In this document: in pieces, positions 35,895 to 44,474 of the stretch
Layout of the letters: each line of letters opens with the position of its first letter
Numbering within the stretch: the first letter of the stretch is position 1
Source: Rhodobiaceae bacterium
Lineage (GTDB): Bacteria > Pseudomonadota > Alphaproteobacteria > Rhizobiales > Tepidamorphaceae
Reading direction: 5' to 3'
Length of the DNA stretch: 64,000 bases
Assembly (NCBI GenBank): GCA_020637895.1
Contig: JACKJP010000002.1
Span: 744,001-808,000, forward strand
Notes under the pieces: model-generated
The model's database searches: none
What the model was told of the DNA's origin: nothing
Seen by the model: the letters and a program-made list of their open reading frames with translations, nothing else
Translations under genes and position numbers: made by a program

Positions 35895-36692
35895 ATGACG
35901 TTCCAGAACCTGCAATATGAAGTGAAGGACCATGTCGCGATCCTCGGCATGAACCGTCCCGAAAGCCGCAACGCGCTCGGCGGGACAATGCGGCAGGATC
36001 TGATCGACGGGTTCGCAAAGGCCGAGAACGACAGCGACGTGCGTGCGATCGTGCTGACCGGCGTCGGCAAGGCATTCTGCGCCGGCGGCGATCTGAAGGA
36101 TTTCAACCGCAACTTCGAAGCCGGCATCGAAAAGCCGGTCGAGGAAAAATACGCGCCGCGGCGCGATCTCATCGTCAGGGCCATCTATGAGGCGACCAAA
36201 CCGGTGATCGCCGCGGTCAACGGCGCTGCCGCGGGCGCCGGGATGAATATCGCCCTTGCCGCCGACATACGCTACGCATCGACCGGCGCCGTCTTCTCGC
36301 AGTCCTTCGTCAAGCGCGGCGTTCATCCCGACTTCGGCGGGACCTATTTCCTTCCCCGCATGATCGGGGCGGCCCAGGCGGCGGAAATGATCTTCACCGG
36401 CGACCTGATCGATGCGCAGGAAGCCCTCAGGCTGGGGATAGTTTCAAAGCTCTTCGAACCGGCCGGGCTGATGGATGCAACGCTAGATCTTGCAAGACGT
36501 ATCGCCGCCGGACCGCCGGTCGCCATCAGGCTGGCCAAGAAAAACCTTCGTCTGAATGCCAATGAACCCAATCTTCAGCAGGCGCTCGATCGCGAGACCG
36601 CGGCGCAGAACCTCTGCTTCGACATGCAGGATGCACGCGAGGGCATGAAGGCGTTCGTCGAGAAACGCGACCCCGTGTTCAAAGGCGAGTGA
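35895..36692 (+). CDS. Enoyl-CoA hydratase/isomerase family protein (crotonase fold)
   Basis: About 265 residues from the ATG at 35895, preceded by GGAGAAGAAAG; an upstream ATG at 35853 lacks a site. The crotonase fold is clear: LNRP-like GMNRPESRNAL, FCAGGDLKDF (oxyanion loop) and AAVNGAAAGAGMNIALAADI. The two hydratase glutamates are absent: the aligned positions are Asn118 and Phe138. It has instead VHPDFGGTYFLPR with Asp146, as in PaaG-type isomerases. It is therefore more likely an isomerase or ring-modifying enzyme than a simple hydratase. It is divergent from the CoA-transferase genes. Confidence 0.9.
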   Translation: MTFQNLQYEVKDHVAILGMNRPESRNALGGTMRQDLIDGFAKAENDSDVRAIVLTGVGKAFCAGGDLKDFNRNFEAGIEKPVEEKYAPRRDLIVRAIYEATKPVIAAVNGAAAGAGMNIALAADIRYASTGAVFSQSFVKRGVHPDFGGTYFLPRMIGAAQAAEMIFTGDLIDAQEALRLGIVSKLFEPAGLMDATLDLARRIAAGPPVAIRLAKKNLRLNANEPNLQQALDRETAAQNLCFDMQDAREGMKAFVEKRDPVFKGE

Positions 36693-36815
36693 GCGGCCCG
36701 TCGTCGCCATCAACTGGGCTTCAAGGGAATTTGATTGGCATTCGGGGCGCCAGCCGTTGCTACTTCGCCAAAAGGGCCTGACGGCCAATCGCACGGTAAA
36801 GCCAAGGGAATTTCA

Positions 36816-38198
36816 ATGTCGGGAATACTCGTTGCGTCGATCGGCGCGGTGCTGGTCGCCAGCTTTTTCATCTCGCCGAGGGTTCGCACCGCTGACGGCT
36901 TCTTCAGAGGTTTCAGCGACAGCGGCGCGGCACCCGGCCTGGGGACCCTGATCCTCTCGCAGGTCACGACATGGATTTTCGCCCGTTCTCTGATGAACGC
37001 GGCGATTCTCGGCTACTATTACGGCATCGCCGGAACGCTGGCCTATGCTGCCTATTACCTCTCTTTCGTGACCGGCGCGCTGATCGTCGACGGCATCCGA
37101 TTCAGACACGGCTTCGAAAGCATTCAGGACTTCCTGCGAGCGCGGTTCGGCAAAGCCGGAACCGGCGCCTACAATATCGTCATCGGTATCCGTCTGCTCA
37201 GCGAGGTGTTCGCCAATCTTCTCGTCGTCGGCATCATTTTCGGCGTCGCCGGCACGATGACCTACACCGTCGCGATCATCGCGATCGCCGCGCTGACGCT
37301 GGGCTATTCGATGATGGGCGGTCTTTCCGCCTCATTGCGTACCGATGTGCTGCAGTCGGTCGTTCTGATGGCCGTGCTCGCGGTGCTGCTCGTCCGGGTC
37401 CTCGGGCTCGACGATTTCGCCTTCGCGCCGGTCCTCTCCAGCAGCCCGGACCTGACATCGCCGGGCTGGGTTCTCCTCGTCGTCGCCGGGCTCCAGGTCA
37501 TCAGCTATCCGATGCATGATCCGGTCATGATGGATCGTGGTTTCCTCGCCGATCGCCGCACGACGATGGCGAGCTTCTATCATGCGTGCTGGATCAGCAT
37601 CGCATGCATCCTTGCCTTCGGTCTTCTGGGCATCCACGCCGGGCTTCACAAGGCGGCTGGCGAGGACATGGTCGCGACGCTGACGAGGCTGCTCGGCGAA
37701 CCGACGATGATCCTGTTCAATATCGCGCTGGTGATCTCGGCCGTCTCGACAATGGATTCCACGCTTTCCAGCGCCGCCAAGCTTGGCGTCGTCGACATGA
37801 AGCTCGCTGCACCGACCGCCGCCAACGGCCGTATCGCAATGGCGCTCTGTCTCGTCGGCGGCCTCGGTTTCGTCTTCCTCGGCTCCAAGGATCTGTTCGA
37901 TGCCGTGGCGGTCAGCGGTACCGCATCGATGTTCCTTGCACCTGTCGCTATCTTCTCCATCTGGCTCAACCGGGATATCGCGCCCTGGGCCTTCATCGTC
38001 GCGTTTTTCGCAGCGATGGCGGGCGCCGCCCTCTACTTCATGGAAACGAGCGGCTATATCGACCTCATCCAGCCGCTGACCGGCATCGGGCCGAAATATA
38101 CCAAGCTACTGCTCATATCCTCGGTCGTCCTTATCGTCGGGTGCGGCGCGTTCGCACTGGGCATGAAGCCGCGGCGCGCGGGGCTGCAACAGGCATGA
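36816..38198 (+). CDS. Sodium:solute symporter family protein
   Basis: About 460 residues from the ATG at 36816, preceded by AAGGG; the frame upstream to 36735 has no membrane character. There are about 12-13 hydrophobic helices of the SLC5/SSS type, with TWIFARSLMNAAILGYYYGIAG near the first helices, YSMMGGLSASLRTDVLQS and ISAVSTMDSTLSSAAKLGVVD, the last resembling the conserved Na-site serine cluster. It probably imports an organic solute with sodium. The substrate is unknown. It overlaps the metallophosphatase gene by 4 bases (ATGA). Confidence 0.88.
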   Translation: MSGILVASIGAVLVASFFISPRVRTADGFFRGFSDSGAAPGLGTLILSQVTTWIFARSLMNAAILGYYYGIAGTLAYAAYYLSFVTGALIVDGIRFRHGFESIQDFLRARFGKAGTGAYNIVIGIRLLSEVFANLLVVGIIFGVAGTMTYTVAIIAIAALTLGYSMMGGLSASLRTDVLQSVVLMAVLAVLLVRVLGLDDFAFAPVLSSSPDLTSPGWVLLVVAGLQVISYPMHDPVMMDRGFLADRRTTMASFYHACWISIACILAFGLLGIHAGLHKAAGEDMVATLTRLLGEPTMILFNIALVISAVSTMDSTLSSAAKLGVVDMKLAAPTAANGRIAMALCLVGGLGFVFLGSKDLFDAVAVSGTASMFLAPVAIFSIWLNRDIAPWAFIVAFFAAMAGAALYFMETSGYIDLIQPLTGIGPKYTKLLLISSVVLIVGCGAFALGMKPRRAGLQQA

Positions 38199-39016
38199 GC
38201 GATCTCGGAGAAATCGCAGGCCCGCTTCTGATTTTCGGCGGCCCCTGCTCCAACCTGCAGGCGACGACGGCAGTCAGGGCCGAGGCGGCGATGCTGGGCA
38301 TTCCGCCCGAACGGTGCGTCTGCACGGGCGATGTGACGGCCTACTGCGCCAATCCCCGCGAAACTGTTGCGCTCGTGCGCGAATGGGGCTGCCACGTCGT
38401 CATGGGCAATTGTGAGGAAAACCTTGCAAATGACGCAGGCGATTGCGGCTGCGGCTTTGCGGAAGGGACCGCCTGCGATGTGCTGGCGCGGGAATGGTAC
38501 GCCCATGCGTCATCATTGATCGGCGCCGACGACAGGGCCTGGATGGGCAGGCTTCCCCGCCGGATCAGTTTCCGGTGCGGCACGCAGCGCGTCGTCGTCA
38601 TTCATGGCGCGGTCGATACGATCAACCGATACGTCTTCGCGTCGAGCCCCGAAGCCGACAAACTTGAACAGGCGACACGCGCGAACGCCGACATCATTAT
38701 CGGCGGGCATAGCGGCATACCCTTCACGCAGCGCCTTGCCGACGGCCGTATCTGGCACAATGCCGGGATCATCGGCATTCCGGCAAACGATGGCGCCACA
38801 GACACCTGGTACAGCCTCATGCATTCTGAAGGTGGCGCTATCCGCTTCGAACACAGGCGGCTGGCATATGATTTTCAATCGGCCGCCGCCGCGATGCGGG
38901 AGGCGCACCTTGCCGACGGTTATGCTCTCGCGCTTGAAACGGGCATCTGGCCAAGCCTCGATATATTGCCGGCAAAGGAACGCGGTGAAACGGGATTGCC
39001 GCTGGCGATTGCCTAG
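38195..39016 (+). CDS. Metallophosphoesterase family protein
   Basis: About 273 residues from the ATG at 38195 (ATGA overlap with the symporter); the longer frame to 37586 is a shadow of the symporter. The calcineurin-like fold is recognised from LLIFGGPCSNLQATTAV, VCTGDVTAYCANP, VMGNCEENLA (GNCE replacing GNHD), VVIHGAVDT and IIGGHSGIPF, which together supply the two-metal site. The first motif reads GGPCSN instead of the usual GDxHGN, a departure worth noting. Related proteins act on diadenosine tetraphosphate or phosphoproteins. The substrate is unknown. Its stop shares the CTAG palindrome with the convergent acyl-CoA ligase. Confidence 0.85.
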   Translation: MSDLGEIAGPLLIFGGPCSNLQATTAVRAEAAMLGIPPERCVCTGDVTAYCANPRETVALVREWGCHVVMGNCEENLANDAGDCGCGFAEGTACDVLAREWYAHASSLIGADDRAWMGRLPRRISFRCGTQRVVVIHGAVDTINRYVFASSPEADKLEQATRANADIIIGGHSGIPFTQRLADGRIWHNAGIIGIPANDGATDTWYSLMHSEGGAIRFEHRRLAYDFQSAAAAMREAHLADGYALALETGIWPSLDILPAKERGETGLPLAIA

Positions 39017-40653
39017 CTGGCAAACGCCTTGGCGCGGTCACGCAGATCGAACTTCTGGATCTTGCCCGATGCCGTTCGCGGCATCTCATCGAGGACTTCT
39101 ACCCGTTCGGGCCAGAACTGCTTGGCGACCTTCGCGCCGGCCATATAATCGCGCAGCAATGGCAGATCGAATGCCTCGCCCGGCTTGACGGTGACATAAG
39201 CGCAGGCCCGCTCACCCAGCCGCTCGTCCGGATACCCGACGAGCGCCACGGCGGTGACCGAGGGATGCGCGAAGATCAGGTTTTCGATTTCCACGACCGG
39301 AATATTTTCGCCGCCACGGATGATGACATCCTTGGTTCGCCCGGCGATACGGATGTAGCCGTCCTCGAACTTGAAGGCGAGATCGCCGCTGTCGAGCCAG
39401 CCGTTTTCATCGAAAGCAATGACATCGGGCCGCTTGTAGTAGCCCATGAAATTCGTCAGGCCGCGCGCCTGTAGGCGGCCCACGGCATGTGGCGGCAATT
39501 CGTTGCCGCCGTCATCGACGATCCGGATTTCCATTCCCGGAACCGCGCAGCCGTCGGTCGCCGCCGACTTCTCACGGCCGACTTCCGGCGCGGTCAGCGT
39601 GCCGGTCAGGCATTCCGTCATGCCCCAGAGGCTTGAGACCGGAAAGCCGAGTTCATTCCAGGCCCGCTCGATGAGCGCCGGCGGAATCGGCGCGCCACTG
39701 CAAATCCATGTCCTGAGCTTCGGCTTGGCGCCGGTCAGCTTTGCCGCGGCGATGCAGGTATCATTGAGGAAAACAGGCGCCGCACCGACATGCGTGACAC
39801 CCTCCCGCACCATGATCCGCACCGCTTCATCGGCGTTCCAGATATCCTGCAGAACGATCGTGCCGCCCATGTGCAGCCCCTGCACCAGAACGACATAACC
39901 TGTCATGTGCCCGAGCGGGGAACATCCGAGCAGGACGGTTTCGTGACTATGGCCGAGCTGGCCGGCAATCGTGCGCACGGTCGCGATCACCGAGTTGTTG
40001 CAATGCATGACGCCCTTGGGCTGGCCGGTCGTGCCGGAGGTGAAGGCCAGCACGGAGAACTCATCCGGCGATACCGGTCCGGGTGCTGACGGCGCGGGGG
40101 CAGGCAGGCTCTCCGCACCGCCGAGCAACGCGCGGTCGAACGCATTCTCGCCATCGCCGCCAACGACCACTATGTTCTTCAAAGACGGCAACTCGGCCTG
40201 CAGCCCTTCGGCCATTTCCTCGTAGTCAAAGCCGCGGAAGACCTTGGGCACCACGAGGACCTTCGAGCCGCTATGGCCGAGCATGTATTTAAGTTCGTAT
40301 TCGCGCAGGATCGGCATCAGCGGGTTGATCACCGCGCCAAGCCGGCCGCAGGCCAGCACCATGACGACGAACTGCCACCAGTTGGGAAGCTGTACCGATA
40401 CGATGTCGCGCGGGCCGACGCCCATTGCCTGAAGCGCGGCGGCGGCCTTGCCGGTGACATCGTTCAGTGCGCTGTAGGTCAGCCGCCGGGTCGCCTCTCC
40501 CGGCGCGCCGTCTGCCCGGTATTCGACGATGGCATCCTTGTCGGGGCGCAGCGTCGCCTGCTCGCTGAACATGGAATCGACGGTGTGATCGATCCACCAG
40601 CCCTTGGAGCGCATGTTCGCGGCATGCGCGTCCCAGTCAAAAGCCGCCGTCAT
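39013..40653 (-). CDS. AMP-dependent acyl-CoA synthetase, resembling cyclohexanecarboxylate-CoA ligase
   Basis: About 546 residues from the ATG at 40653, 10 bases after the acyl-CoA dehydrogenase stop. ANL-superfamily motifs: VLAFTSGTTGQPKGVMHCN (P-loop), SSLWGMTECLTG, YKRPDVIAFDENGWLDSGDLAF and the C-terminal GRTKDVIIRGGENIPVVEIEN, ending with PRTASGKIQKFDLR carrying the catalytic Lys. The N-terminal segment GWWIDHTVDSMFSEQ and VPKVFRGFDYEEMAEGL resemble AliA-like cyclohexanecarboxylate ligases. It activates a carboxylic acid to its CoA ester; the exact acid is unknown. Confidence 0.92.
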   Translation of the reverse strand: MTAAFDWDAHAANMRSKGWWIDHTVDSMFSEQATLRPDKDAIVEYRADGAPGEATRRLTYSALNDVTGKAAAALQAMGVGPRDIVSVQLPNWWQFVVMVLACGRLGAVINPLMPILREYELKYMLGHSGSKVLVVPKVFRGFDYEEMAEGLQAELPSLKNIVVVGGDGENAFDRALLGGAESLPAPAPSAPGPVSPDEFSVLAFTSGTTGQPKGVMHCNNSVIATVRTIAGQLGHSHETVLLGCSPLGHMTGYVVLVQGLHMGGTIVLQDIWNADEAVRIMVREGVTHVGAAPVFLNDTCIAAAKLTGAKPKLRTWICSGAPIPPALIERAWNELGFPVSSLWGMTECLTGTLTAPEVGREKSAATDGCAVPGMEIRIVDDGGNELPPHAVGRLQARGLTNFMGYYKRPDVIAFDENGWLDSGDLAFKFEDGYIRIAGRTKDVIIRGGENIPVVEIENLIFAHPSVTAVALVGYPDERLGERACAYVTVKPGEAFDLPLLRDYMAGAKVAKQFWPERVEVLDEMPRTASGKIQKFDLRDRAKAFAS

Positions 40654-40663
40654 CGAACGTTCC

Positions 40664-41824
40664 TCACGAAGCCCTGGCGCCGCTGGCGAGAAGCTGCTCG
40701 GCAATCAGCATCGTCTGGATCTCCGACGTGCCTTCCATGATCTGGTGGGCCTTGGCGTCGCGGAAGATGCGGCAAACGGGCGAGTCCTCCAGCGTGCCCA
40801 GCGCGCCCTGTATCTGAACCGCATCTGCCGACGCCTTCATCAGCGCGTCGGTGGCGAAGAGCTTCACCATCGCCGACTCCATGCGTGCCCGCTCGACGCC
40901 GGAGTCCTTCAGCCAGGCTAGATGGTAGACGAGATATTTAGCCGCCTCCATATTTGTTGCCATATCGGCGATCTTTGCCTGGATCATCTGGTGACGGGCG
41001 ATCGGAGCGCCCCTCAGAACGCGGCTGTTCGCGTAGGCGACGGATTCATCAAGACAGGCGCGTATGGCGCCGGCACAACGCGCGCCGAAGGCGCAGCGAT
41101 TGCCCTCAAGACTGCTCAGCATGATCGCCAGCCCGCTGCCCTCGTTGCCAAGGCGCGCACTCTCGGGCACGCGGCAATTGTCAAAGACGACTTCGCAGAC
41201 TTCATCGACATGACGGGTCAGCATCTTCGGCAGGAGCGTCACCGTCATGCCGGGCGTTCCCTTGTCGACGATGAAGATCGTGAAGCGCGGCTTGCCGTCC
41301 CGCTCGTCGGTCTTGGCAAGGACCATCACCGCATCGGATGAGACACCGTAGCTGATCCATTTCTTGGTGCCGTTGAGGACATAAGAATCGCCATCGCGCT
41401 TGGCGACGGTCTGCGCGGAAGCGACATCGCTGCCACCCTGCGGTTCGGTGGAGGCGATGGAAAGCAGGATCTCGCCGCGGATGAGCGGACCGAGATACTT
41501 GTCCTTCTGCGCGTCGGTACCGAAATGGTAGAGCTGCTGGCCGGTCATGACGCTGTTCAGGCCTATGACGGCGGAAAGCACCAGGCAATGATAACCGAGC
41601 TCCTCGATCGTGCGCATCATTGTGACGTTGTCGAGACCCGCGCCGCCCCACGCCTTCGGGATCGTGACACCGAGCAGACCCGCCTTGCCCATCTTCCGGT
41701 AGATTTCGATGGGAAACCGTTCTTCGCGGTTATAGGCGTCGGCATTCGGCGCGATTTCGCGTTCGGCGAATTCACGCGCGGCCCTGATAAAATCTTCCTG
41801 CTCTGCGGTCAGACTGAAATCCAT
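40664..41824 (-). CDS. Acyl-CoA dehydrogenase
   Basis: About 386 residues from the ATG at 41824, which has GAGAGG about 7 bases upstream; two ATGs further up (41830, 41851) are less well placed. FAD-binding LLSIASTEPQGGSDVASAQT, the substrate and flavin segment YVLNGTKKWISYGVSSDAVMV, and IMEGTSEIQTMLIAEQLL with the catalytic Glu of the MCAD type. It introduces a double bond in an acyl-CoA. It lies between two acyl-CoA ligase genes on the same strand; a 26-base dyad just upstream may be its operator. Confidence 0.94.
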   Translation of the reverse strand: MDFSLTAEQEDFIRAAREFAEREIAPNADAYNREERFPIEIYRKMGKAGLLGVTIPKAWGGAGLDNVTMMRTIEELGYHCLVLSAVIGLNSVMTGQQLYHFGTDAQKDKYLGPLIRGEILLSIASTEPQGGSDVASAQTVAKRDGDSYVLNGTKKWISYGVSSDAVMVLAKTDERDGKPRFTIFIVDKGTPGMTVTLLPKMLTRHVDEVCEVVFDNCRVPESARLGNEGSGLAIMLSSLEGNRCAFGARCAGAIRACLDESVAYANSRVLRGAPIARHQMIQAKIADMATNMEAAKYLVYHLAWLKDSGVERARMESAMVKLFATDALMKASADAVQIQGALGTLEDSPVCRIFRDAKAHQIMEGTSEIQTMLIAEQLLASGARAS

Positions 41825-41865
41825 ACCCATCCCTCTCTTCAAACGTCGCATTCCATGGCGCGGCA

Positions 41866-41891
41866 ATTATTCAAACTATCATTCGAATAAT
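41866..41891. promoter_or_regulatory. Candidate operator upstream of the acyl-CoA dehydrogenase gene
   Basis: A 26-base dyad with perfect outer arms ATTATTC (41866-41872) and GAATAAT (41885-41891) and further symmetric positions inside. It starts 42 bases upstream of the ATG at 41824 in an otherwise GC-rich region. On the minus strand TTGTCT followed after 16 bases by GATAGT could be a promoter that this dyad overlaps. The MarR-family gene at 43779 is the obvious candidate for the binding protein. A similar but weaker dyad lies at 43723-43746. Confidence 0.45.
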
Positions 41892-41944
41892 ACGCCAGAC
41901 AAATATCGCTTGGCTCTGATCTGAGACGACCGTGTATCGCTGCC

Positions 41945-43504
41945 TCAGAGGGAGCGGCCGGACGCCGCCCAGCGTTCCTTGAGCGCAGCCTTGAGAACCT
42001 TGCCGATCCCGTTGCGCGGCAGATCCTCGACGAACTCGACAGCGGCGATGCGCTGCGCCTTGTTCACCTTGCCACTGCTCCAGCCCATCAGTTCTTCCTC
42101 GGTCAGGCCGGAACCCGGCTCGGCGATGACGAACGCGACGGGCGTTTCGCCCCATCGTGCGGAAGGAACGCCGGTCACCGCGACATCGGCAACCTTGGGA
42201 TGCTCGCGCAGCACGGTCTCAAGATCGCTCGGATATATGTTGAACCCACCCGAAATGATCATGTCCTTGCGCCGGTCCATGAGAACCAGAAATCCGTCTT
42301 CGTCAAATCGACCAACGTCACCGGTGCGGATGAAGCGCTTTCCGGCGGCGTCGAACCATTCGGCCTCGCGGGTCTTCTCCGGAAGCTTGTGATAGCAGAC
42401 CATCATGGTCGGCGAATTGCCGACGATCTCGCCGACCGAACCGGGCGGCAGCTCGTTGCCGTCTTCGTCGATGACACGCATGTCATGGCCGACCAGCGGA
42501 TGCCCGACCGTATGCAGCTTGCCGGGATTGAGACGGGCGTCGAGGCGGCAAACGCCACCGCCCTCGGTCATCCCGTAAAACTCCACGAGTTCGCCCGGCC
42601 AGTGCGCGAGAATGCGCGCCTTCAGCTCGGCGGCGAAATGCGCGCTGCCGCAGGATTTGACCTCGAAGGAAGACAGGTCATAACGCTCGAAGCCTTCAAC
42701 ATCCATGATGCGCTGGAACTGCACCGGAACCATCATGGAATGGGTGACGCGATGTTCTTCGGCAAGTTCCAGATAGCGGCGGGCATCGAACTTTGCCATC
42801 AGCACGATCTTACCGCCCATCGCGAGTGGCGGCAGAAAGCTTGAAAGCGTCATGTTCGAATAGAGCGGAATGGACACCATCGCCACGGTGTCGGGGCTAT
42901 AGCCCAGTCCCTTGAACATCTGGAACTGCGCCCAGCGAAAATCATGGGGCAGCACGATGCCCTTGGGCGTGCCCGTCGTGCCCGAGGAATAGATGATATT
43001 GAAGGGATCCTTGGGCCCGACCGTCACCGGCTCGGGCCTCGCGCCGACCGGCGCGAGCCATTCGGCGAAGGGCTTTCCGTGCGCCGAACCATCCAGAGCG
43101 ACCACGCGCACGCGCTCGAATGCATCCGTCGTTCCCAGTATTTGGGCCACCGCGTCGTCGAGGAATATTTGCGGGGCATCCGAATCGGCGAGCATCCGGG
43201 CAAGGTTCTCCGCCGCCATGTCCGGTGCGAGAAGCGCCACCCCGACCCCGGCGCGCAGGCTACCCACCATCGCGAATACGTAGGCCAGCGAATTCTTGCT
43301 GGAGATCGCGACGAAGTCACCGCGCCTGAAGCCATCGCGCTGCATGGCGGCCGCAACGCGGTCGGCGACGGCGTCGAGTTCTGCGTAGGTTACACTCCGA
43401 TCGTCGAGGACGAGCGCGACGTGGTCGGGCTGTTCGGCTGCATGCAGGGCGATGAGGTGCGAAAGCGTGCCAAACTCTTCCTTGAGATAGTCTTCAACGG
43501 ACAT
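41945..43504 (-). CDS. AMP-dependent acyl-CoA synthetase (fatty acid/aryl-CoA ligase family)
   Basis: About 519 residues from the ATG at 43504, preceded by AGGTGAG; the frame extends to 43615 without family-like sequence. ANL motifs: NIIYSSGTTGTPKGIVLPHD, EFYGMTEGGGVCRLDARL, KRFIRTGDVGRFDEDGFL, LMDRRKDMIISGGFNIYPSDLE, and the C-terminal PRNGIGKVLKAALKERW with the catalytic Lys. It forms a CoA thioester from a carboxylic acid and ATP. Two ligases in one cluster suggest that either two related acids are activated, or the pathway re-activates an intermediate. Confidence 0.92.
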   Translation of the reverse strand: MSVEDYLKEEFGTLSHLIALHAAEQPDHVALVLDDRSVTYAELDAVADRVAAAMQRDGFRRGDFVAISSKNSLAYVFAMVGSLRAGVGVALLAPDMAAENLARMLADSDAPQIFLDDAVAQILGTTDAFERVRVVALDGSAHGKPFAEWLAPVGARPEPVTVGPKDPFNIIYSSGTTGTPKGIVLPHDFRWAQFQMFKGLGYSPDTVAMVSIPLYSNMTLSSFLPPLAMGGKIVLMAKFDARRYLELAEEHRVTHSMMVPVQFQRIMDVEGFERYDLSSFEVKSCGSAHFAAELKARILAHWPGELVEFYGMTEGGGVCRLDARLNPGKLHTVGHPLVGHDMRVIDEDGNELPPGSVGEIVGNSPTMMVCYHKLPEKTREAEWFDAAGKRFIRTGDVGRFDEDGFLVLMDRRKDMIISGGFNIYPSDLETVLREHPKVADVAVTGVPSARWGETPVAFVIAEPGSGLTEEELMGWSSGKVNKAQRIAAVEFVEDLPRNGIGKVLKAALKERWAASGRSL

Positions 43505-43722
43505 GCGTCTCACCTGTGTTTGAAACTCGAGCGCGCGTCTGCGCGAAGACAACAAGGCCGTCGGCTGCGACGGTCTCGAGCGATCTGCAGGTCCGACCCG
43601 GACTGATGAAATCATACCCGACCGCAGTCATGAACGAACCTCCCCTTTTGTGTATCCGAAAGCACTGGCTGGCGCATGCTCGCGGCCCGCTCTGACGGCG
43701 GTCAGGTCAAGGTAAGCTAACT

Positions 43723-43746
43723 GACTTTCATATTGCAATCGAAGTC
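43723..43746. promoter_or_regulatory. Weak dyad upstream of the acyl-CoA ligase gene
   Basis: GACTT (43723-43727) and AAGTC (43742-43746) flank an inner ATTGCAAT palindrome (43732-43739) in an AT-rich spot within the 274-base gap between the MarR-family gene and the ligase gene. Read on the minus strand it contains TTCGATTG followed by ATGAAA, similar in order to TTCGAATG...TTTGAA of the dyad at 41866. It may be a second site for the same regulator. The rest of this gap shows no gene. Confidence 0.3.
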
Positions 43747-43778
43747 TGGACAGGGGCGCAGGAACGCTCCGGAGCCGT

Positions 43779-44441
43779 TCACTTGCCGCTCGGACCGAAC
43801 GGATAGCTGTTGTCGCTGACGGAGAGAACGCATTTGCGCAGCAAGGCCTCGAGCTGGGTGAATTCCTTCTCGCTCAGCCCCGCGAAAATGCGGCGGATCG
43901 GTTCGGCGAGATAATCGGCCGCGTTCTCGGTAACCTTTCTCCCCAGCGGCGTGATGCTGATATTGGAACGGCGGGCATCATTGGCCTCGACCTCCCGCAT
44001 CGCGTAACCCTCATCGACGATCGAGGCGATGATACGGGTCATGTTTGCGCGGCTTGTGCCGACAAGATCGCTGAGGTCGCTCGGTGTCGCCTGTCCGTCC
44101 TTGCTGGCCATCAGCAGGCAAAGCACCTGAAAGGTCAGTTCGGTCAGGCCCACTTTCCTGAACTCACCATCGAGAACTTCGCTGATGCTGGCAAGATTGA
44201 GCCGCAAAAGCCGGACCAGAACCGTTTCTGCGCTCGGCAGATTGGGCAGGGCCCACGCCATCGCGGGTGTGCTGACATCAATCGCGGCAAGTCTGCTCGC
44301 GCCTCTCATGCTCTTCAACTCCCGAGCGACGCCTTCCCGATAGGCGCCAATTGACCGTCGTCCGGGTTTCGTCGCAGCGCGACGCCGGCGCCTCGTGCTA
44401 CTGCGCCCTCCCTTTCCGGTCAATTCGGATGCGTTGCTCAT
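43779..44441 (-). CDS. MarR-family transcriptional regulator
   Basis: A 220-residue protein. After an unusually long, arginine-rich N-terminal extension of about 45 residues (SSTRRRRRAATKPGRRS), a winged-helix MarR domain follows: LTFQVLCLLMASKDGQATPSDLSDLVGTSRANMTRIIASIVDEGYAMREV, then the wing DARRSNISITPLGRKV. MarR proteins often sense aromatic acids or CoA thioesters and repress catabolic genes. It sits 33 bases after the alcohol dehydrogenase stop on the same strand and is the only regulator in the catabolic island. Confidence 0.92.
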   Translation of the reverse strand: MSNASELTGKGGRSSTRRRRRAATKPGRRSIGAYREGVARELKSMRGASRLAAIDVSTPAMAWALPNLPSAETVLVRLLRLNLASISEVLDGEFRKVGLTELTFQVLCLLMASKDGQATPSDLSDLVGTSRANMTRIIASIVDEGYAMREVEANDARRSNISITPLGRKVTENAADYLAEPIRRIFAGLSEKEFTQLEALLRKCVLSVSDNSYPFGPSGK

Positions 44442-44474
44442 GATGACATTGCCCGCCCGATCAGCAGCTTGCCG

